Below are positions 62,181-64,000 of a DNA stretch of 64,000 nt, in pieces. The notes beneath the pieces were generated by a model, which saw nothing but the letters and a program-made list of their open reading frames with translations, searched no databases and was not told the origin of the DNA. A program made the translations under genes and the position numbers. The stretch is from Streptomyces pacificus (GTDB lineage Bacteria; Actinomycetota; Actinomycetes; Streptomycetales; Streptomycetaceae). Each line of letters starts with the position of its first letter. Position 1 is the first letter of the stretch. The stretch lies in NCBI RefSeq assembly GCF_011766325.1, contig NZ_BLLG01000005.1, positions 459,194-523,193 of the forward strand, in the 5' to 3' direction.

Positions 62181-63359
62181 CTACGGAAGCATGCCCCGCA
62201 GCGGGAACAGCGCCCTGCGCGTCGCGAGCACGGCCTGGTCCAGCCGGTCCGCCGGGTCGTAGCCGTCCTCCCAGGACCGCCATTCCGGCCTGGTGTGCCC
62301 GTCCGTCATCCGTCCCGGCCCGAACTGCCGTGTCCGCGCGTACACCTCGTCCCGCCACGAGGACGGAACCACCGACTCAGGGTCCACCGGAGCATGGGCG
62401 GCGATGCCGACGAGATGGGTCCAGGACCTCGGCACCACGTCGACGACGGCGTAACCGCCCCCGCCGAGTGCCAGCCAGCGCCCGTCCTCGACGCACTCGT
62501 GCGCGAGCGAGTGGCAGGCCTCCTGCACCAGCCGCTGGGCGTCCAGGGACACCGCCAGGTGCGCCAGCGGGTCCTCGACGTGCGTATCGGCTCCGTGCTG
62601 CGTCACCAGGACCTGCGGGCGGAAGTCCCTCAGCAGCTCGGGCACGACGGCGTGGAACGCGCGCAGCCAGCCCCCGTCGCCGGTTCCGGCGGGCAGCGCC
62701 ACGTTCACCGCGGAGCCCTCGCCCCTCCCCGGGCCGCCCGTCTCCTCAGGCCACCCCGTGCCCGGGAAGAGCGTCCCGGGATGCTCGTGCAGGGAGATCG
62801 TCAACACCCTCGGGTCGTCCCAGAACGCCGCCTGCACACCGTCTCCGTGATGCACGTCGACGTCCAGATAGGCGACACGCTCGGCGCCCAGCTCCAGCAG
62901 CCGCGCGATGGCCAGCGACGCGTCGTTGTAGATGCAGAAGCCCGACGCCGAACCGGGCATCGCGTGGTGCAGCCCGCCCGCGAAGTTCACCGCGTGGGGG
63001 GCCTCGCCCCGCCAGAGCGCCTCGGCCGCCTCCACGGACTGGCCTGCGATCATCGCCGACACCTCGTGCATGCCCGCGAAGGCCGGGTCGTCCGGGGTGC
63101 CCAGACCGTACGACCGTTCCGCCGCCCGAGGGTCCCGCGAGGCCGCGCGAACCGCCGCCACGTAGTCCTCGTGGTGGACCAACCGCAGGGTGGACTCGCC
63201 CGCAGGCCTGCCCGCCACCACGTCCACGGCGCGGTCCAGCCCGCAGGCCCGCACCAACGCCATGGTCAGCACAAGCCGCACGGGGTCCATCGGATGGCTG
63301 GGGCCGAAGTCGTACATCGTCACCGATTCGTCCCACATCAGCAGTGCGCGGCCGGTCAT
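62181..63359 (-). CDS. acuC: Acetoin utilization protein AcuC (histone-deacetylase family)
   Basis: 392 aa zinc hydrolase of the HDAC superfamily. VNFAGGLHHAMPGSASGFCIYND, VAYLDVDVHHGDGVQAAFWDD and VTQHGADTHVEDPLAHL carry the histidine and aspartate zinc-site residues. It probably deacetylates acetyl-CoA synthetase or other lysines. ATG at 63359 (MTGRALLMWDESV); a GTG 9 bp upstream is possible, and no ribosome site is seen, so the mRNA may be leaderless. Separated by 139 bp from the next gene. Confidence 0.92.
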   Translation of the reverse strand: MTGRALLMWDESVTMYDFGPSHPMDPVRLVLTMALVRACGLDRAVDVVAGRPAGESTLRLVHHEDYVAAVRAASRDPRAAERSYGLGTPDDPAFAGMHEVSAMIAGQSVEAAEALWRGEAPHAVNFAGGLHHAMPGSASGFCIYNDASLAIARLLELGAERVAYLDVDVHHGDGVQAAFWDDPRVLTISLHEHPGTLFPGTGWPEETGGPGRGEGSAVNVALPAGTGDGGWLRAFHAVVPELLRDFRPQVLVTQHGADTHVEDPLAHLAVSLDAQRLVQEACHSLAHECVEDGRWLALGGGGYAVVDVVPRSWTHLVGIAAHAPVDPESVVPSSWRDEVYARTRQFGPGRMTDGHTRPEWRSWEDGYDPADRLDQAVLATRRALFPLRGMLP

Positions 63360-63368
63360 GGCCGACAC

Positions 63369-63696
63369 CGTATCGGTCGGGCTCGGGCCCGGCCGACCTC
63401 GCGTACCGTCCCGTCACAGGCAGCGAGACCATGGATGCGGACCACGCCCCCGGCACTTCCACGCGCCCCGGTTCGACGAGCGCGGCAACGCCGACAGCTC
63501 ACCCAGCTCACCCTCCCGGTGTCCGCGGTACCCGGTCCCGATCGGCCTCGCCGGCCCGTATGGCGCGAATGCTGTGTTCCATGCCCGGATACTCCCCGTG
63601 GCAACACCGGCTGTCCAGGCGATTTCTGCGCCTCACAGCCGCTCACAGCTCCGGCTTTGCCACCGACCGGCTCGCGATACACCACCCCTAAAACGC
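63369..63696. other. Gap between acuC and the rRNA operon terminator
   Basis: About 330 bp. It contains the acuC promoter region; a possible TACGGT -10 lies near 63371. Frames on both strands lack domains. No gene was seen. Confidence 0.5.
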
Positions 63697-63730
63697 GGAA
63701 AAGCCCCGGATCAGCAGATCCAGGGCTTCC
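63697..63730 (-). terminator. rRNA operon terminator
   Basis: Inverted repeat GGAAAAGCCCCGGATC ... GATCCAGGGCTTCC with a 4-nt loop; on the minus strand it is followed by a T-containing tail. It lies 11 bp after the 5S gene end. Confidence 0.85.
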
Positions 63731-63741
63731 CCACAACAATC

Positions 63742-63860
63742 GTTCGGCAGTGTCCTACTCTCCCACAGGGTCCCCCCTGCAGTACCATCGGCGCTGAAAG
63801 GCTTAGCTTCCGGGTTCGGAATGTAACCGGGCGTTTCCCTCACGCTATGACCACCGAAAC
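63742..63860 (-). rRNA. rrf: 5S ribosomal RNA
   Basis: 119 nt. On the minus strand it starts GTTTCGGTGGTCATAGCGTG and ends GGACACTGCCGAAC; these ends pair, as in every 5S rRNA, and the inner CCGAACCCGGAAGCTAAGCC loop is characteristic. It is the last gene of the rrn operon (16S-23S-5S) read leftwards. Confidence 0.97.
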
Positions 63861-63962
63861 TCTATGAAAAACAAACCAGCCGACCAGCACCCCACCACGA
63901 ACGGCGGTATACGGTCTCGGCATGTTCGTTACTTCAGAACAAACACAGTGGACGCGAGCAAC

Positions 63963-64000
63963 TGAGGACAAGCCCTCGGCCTATTAGTACCGGTCAACTC
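63963..64000 (-). rRNA. rrl: 23S ribosomal RNA, 3' end (partial)
   Basis: The minus strand reads GTTGACCGGTACTAATAGGC at the right edge, the invariant 23S 3' terminal region. The gene continues beyond the window. The 5' boundary given (63963) is an estimate by comparison with E. coli 23S length. The 102-bp spacer to 5S has no tRNA. Confidence 0.9.

Noticed and set aside
61286..63691. 801-codon plus-strand open frame
   Set aside because: Antisense to acuC and its neighbour; Arg/Pro/Ala-rich shadow.
63861..63962. tRNA between 5S and 23S
   Set aside because: No cloverleaf or CCA-end was found in the 102-bp spacer.

Overview
The window is a high-GC actinobacterial chromosome segment and almost certainly comes from Streptomyces. 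It carries bldN and its anti-sigma gene rsbN, a Rex repressor heading a hemACD operon, the actinobacterial mini ribosomal proteins bL37 and bS22, many GTG starts, and the futalosine-type menaquinone genes. No CRISPR array, tRNA, insertion sequence or phage gene was seen. The largest open frames on the opposite strand of real genes are GC-driven shadows and are left out.

Layout. 1-7.1 kb: menaquinone block on the minus strand (geranylgeranyl-reductase-like FAD enzyme, menG, mqnC with a degenerate amidohydrolase-like partner, mqnA), with a glutaminase and a GNAT acetyltransferase. 7.4-12 kb: cold-shock gene with a structured leader, a DUF1992 gene, bL37, a dicarboxylate-family symporter with a possible leader peptide, a DUF4229 membrane protein and a second GNAT gene. 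12-18 kb: second menaquinone block (mqnE, Lrp/AsnC regulator, UbiX, UbiA and UbiD homologues), with a rhomboid protease and a PLDc_N membrane protein. 18.5-28.8 kb: SRPBCC protein, the four-gene cytochrome c maturation operon (resA-ccdA-resB-ccsB), glyoxalase, Tat-exported polysaccharide-deacetylase-like lipoprotein, histidine phosphatase and hemL. 29.2-32.4 kb: accessory island with a TetR repressor, a divergent aromatic hydroxylase containing a TTA codon, and an SDR. 32.3-39.3 kb: iron island with a single-chain adenylation-carrier-acyltransferase protein divergent from an iron ABC transporter, each with a DmdR1/IdeR-like iron box. 39.7-43 kb: RtcB and two DUF3558 lipoproteins. 43.1-47.3 kb: divergent class I lysS and argS, then DUF1876. 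47.6-53.8 kb: hemB and the rex-hemA-hemC-hemD operon. 54-63.4 kb: thioredoxin-fold protein, HAD phosphatase, bldN, rsbN, acyltransferase, NAD-epimerase, bS22, BdtA-like excisionase-family regulator, unknown protein and acuC. The window ends in an rRNA operon on the minus strand (5S, then the 23S 3' end).

How it fits together. Most core genes build the aerobic respiratory chain: menaquinone synthesis and tailoring, tetrapyrrole synthesis (hemL, hemB, hemA, hemC, hemD), and cytochrome c maturation, with the NADH/NAD+ sensor Rex controlling the haem operon through an operator overlapping its promoter. The second theme is developmental control: bldN has a pro-sequence, rsbN has a BldN-type promoter, and one accessory gene carries a bldA-type TTA codon. 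The most unusual element is the iron-boxed adenylation-carrier-membrane acyltransferase fusion, which has the three activities of the Dlt system in one chain.
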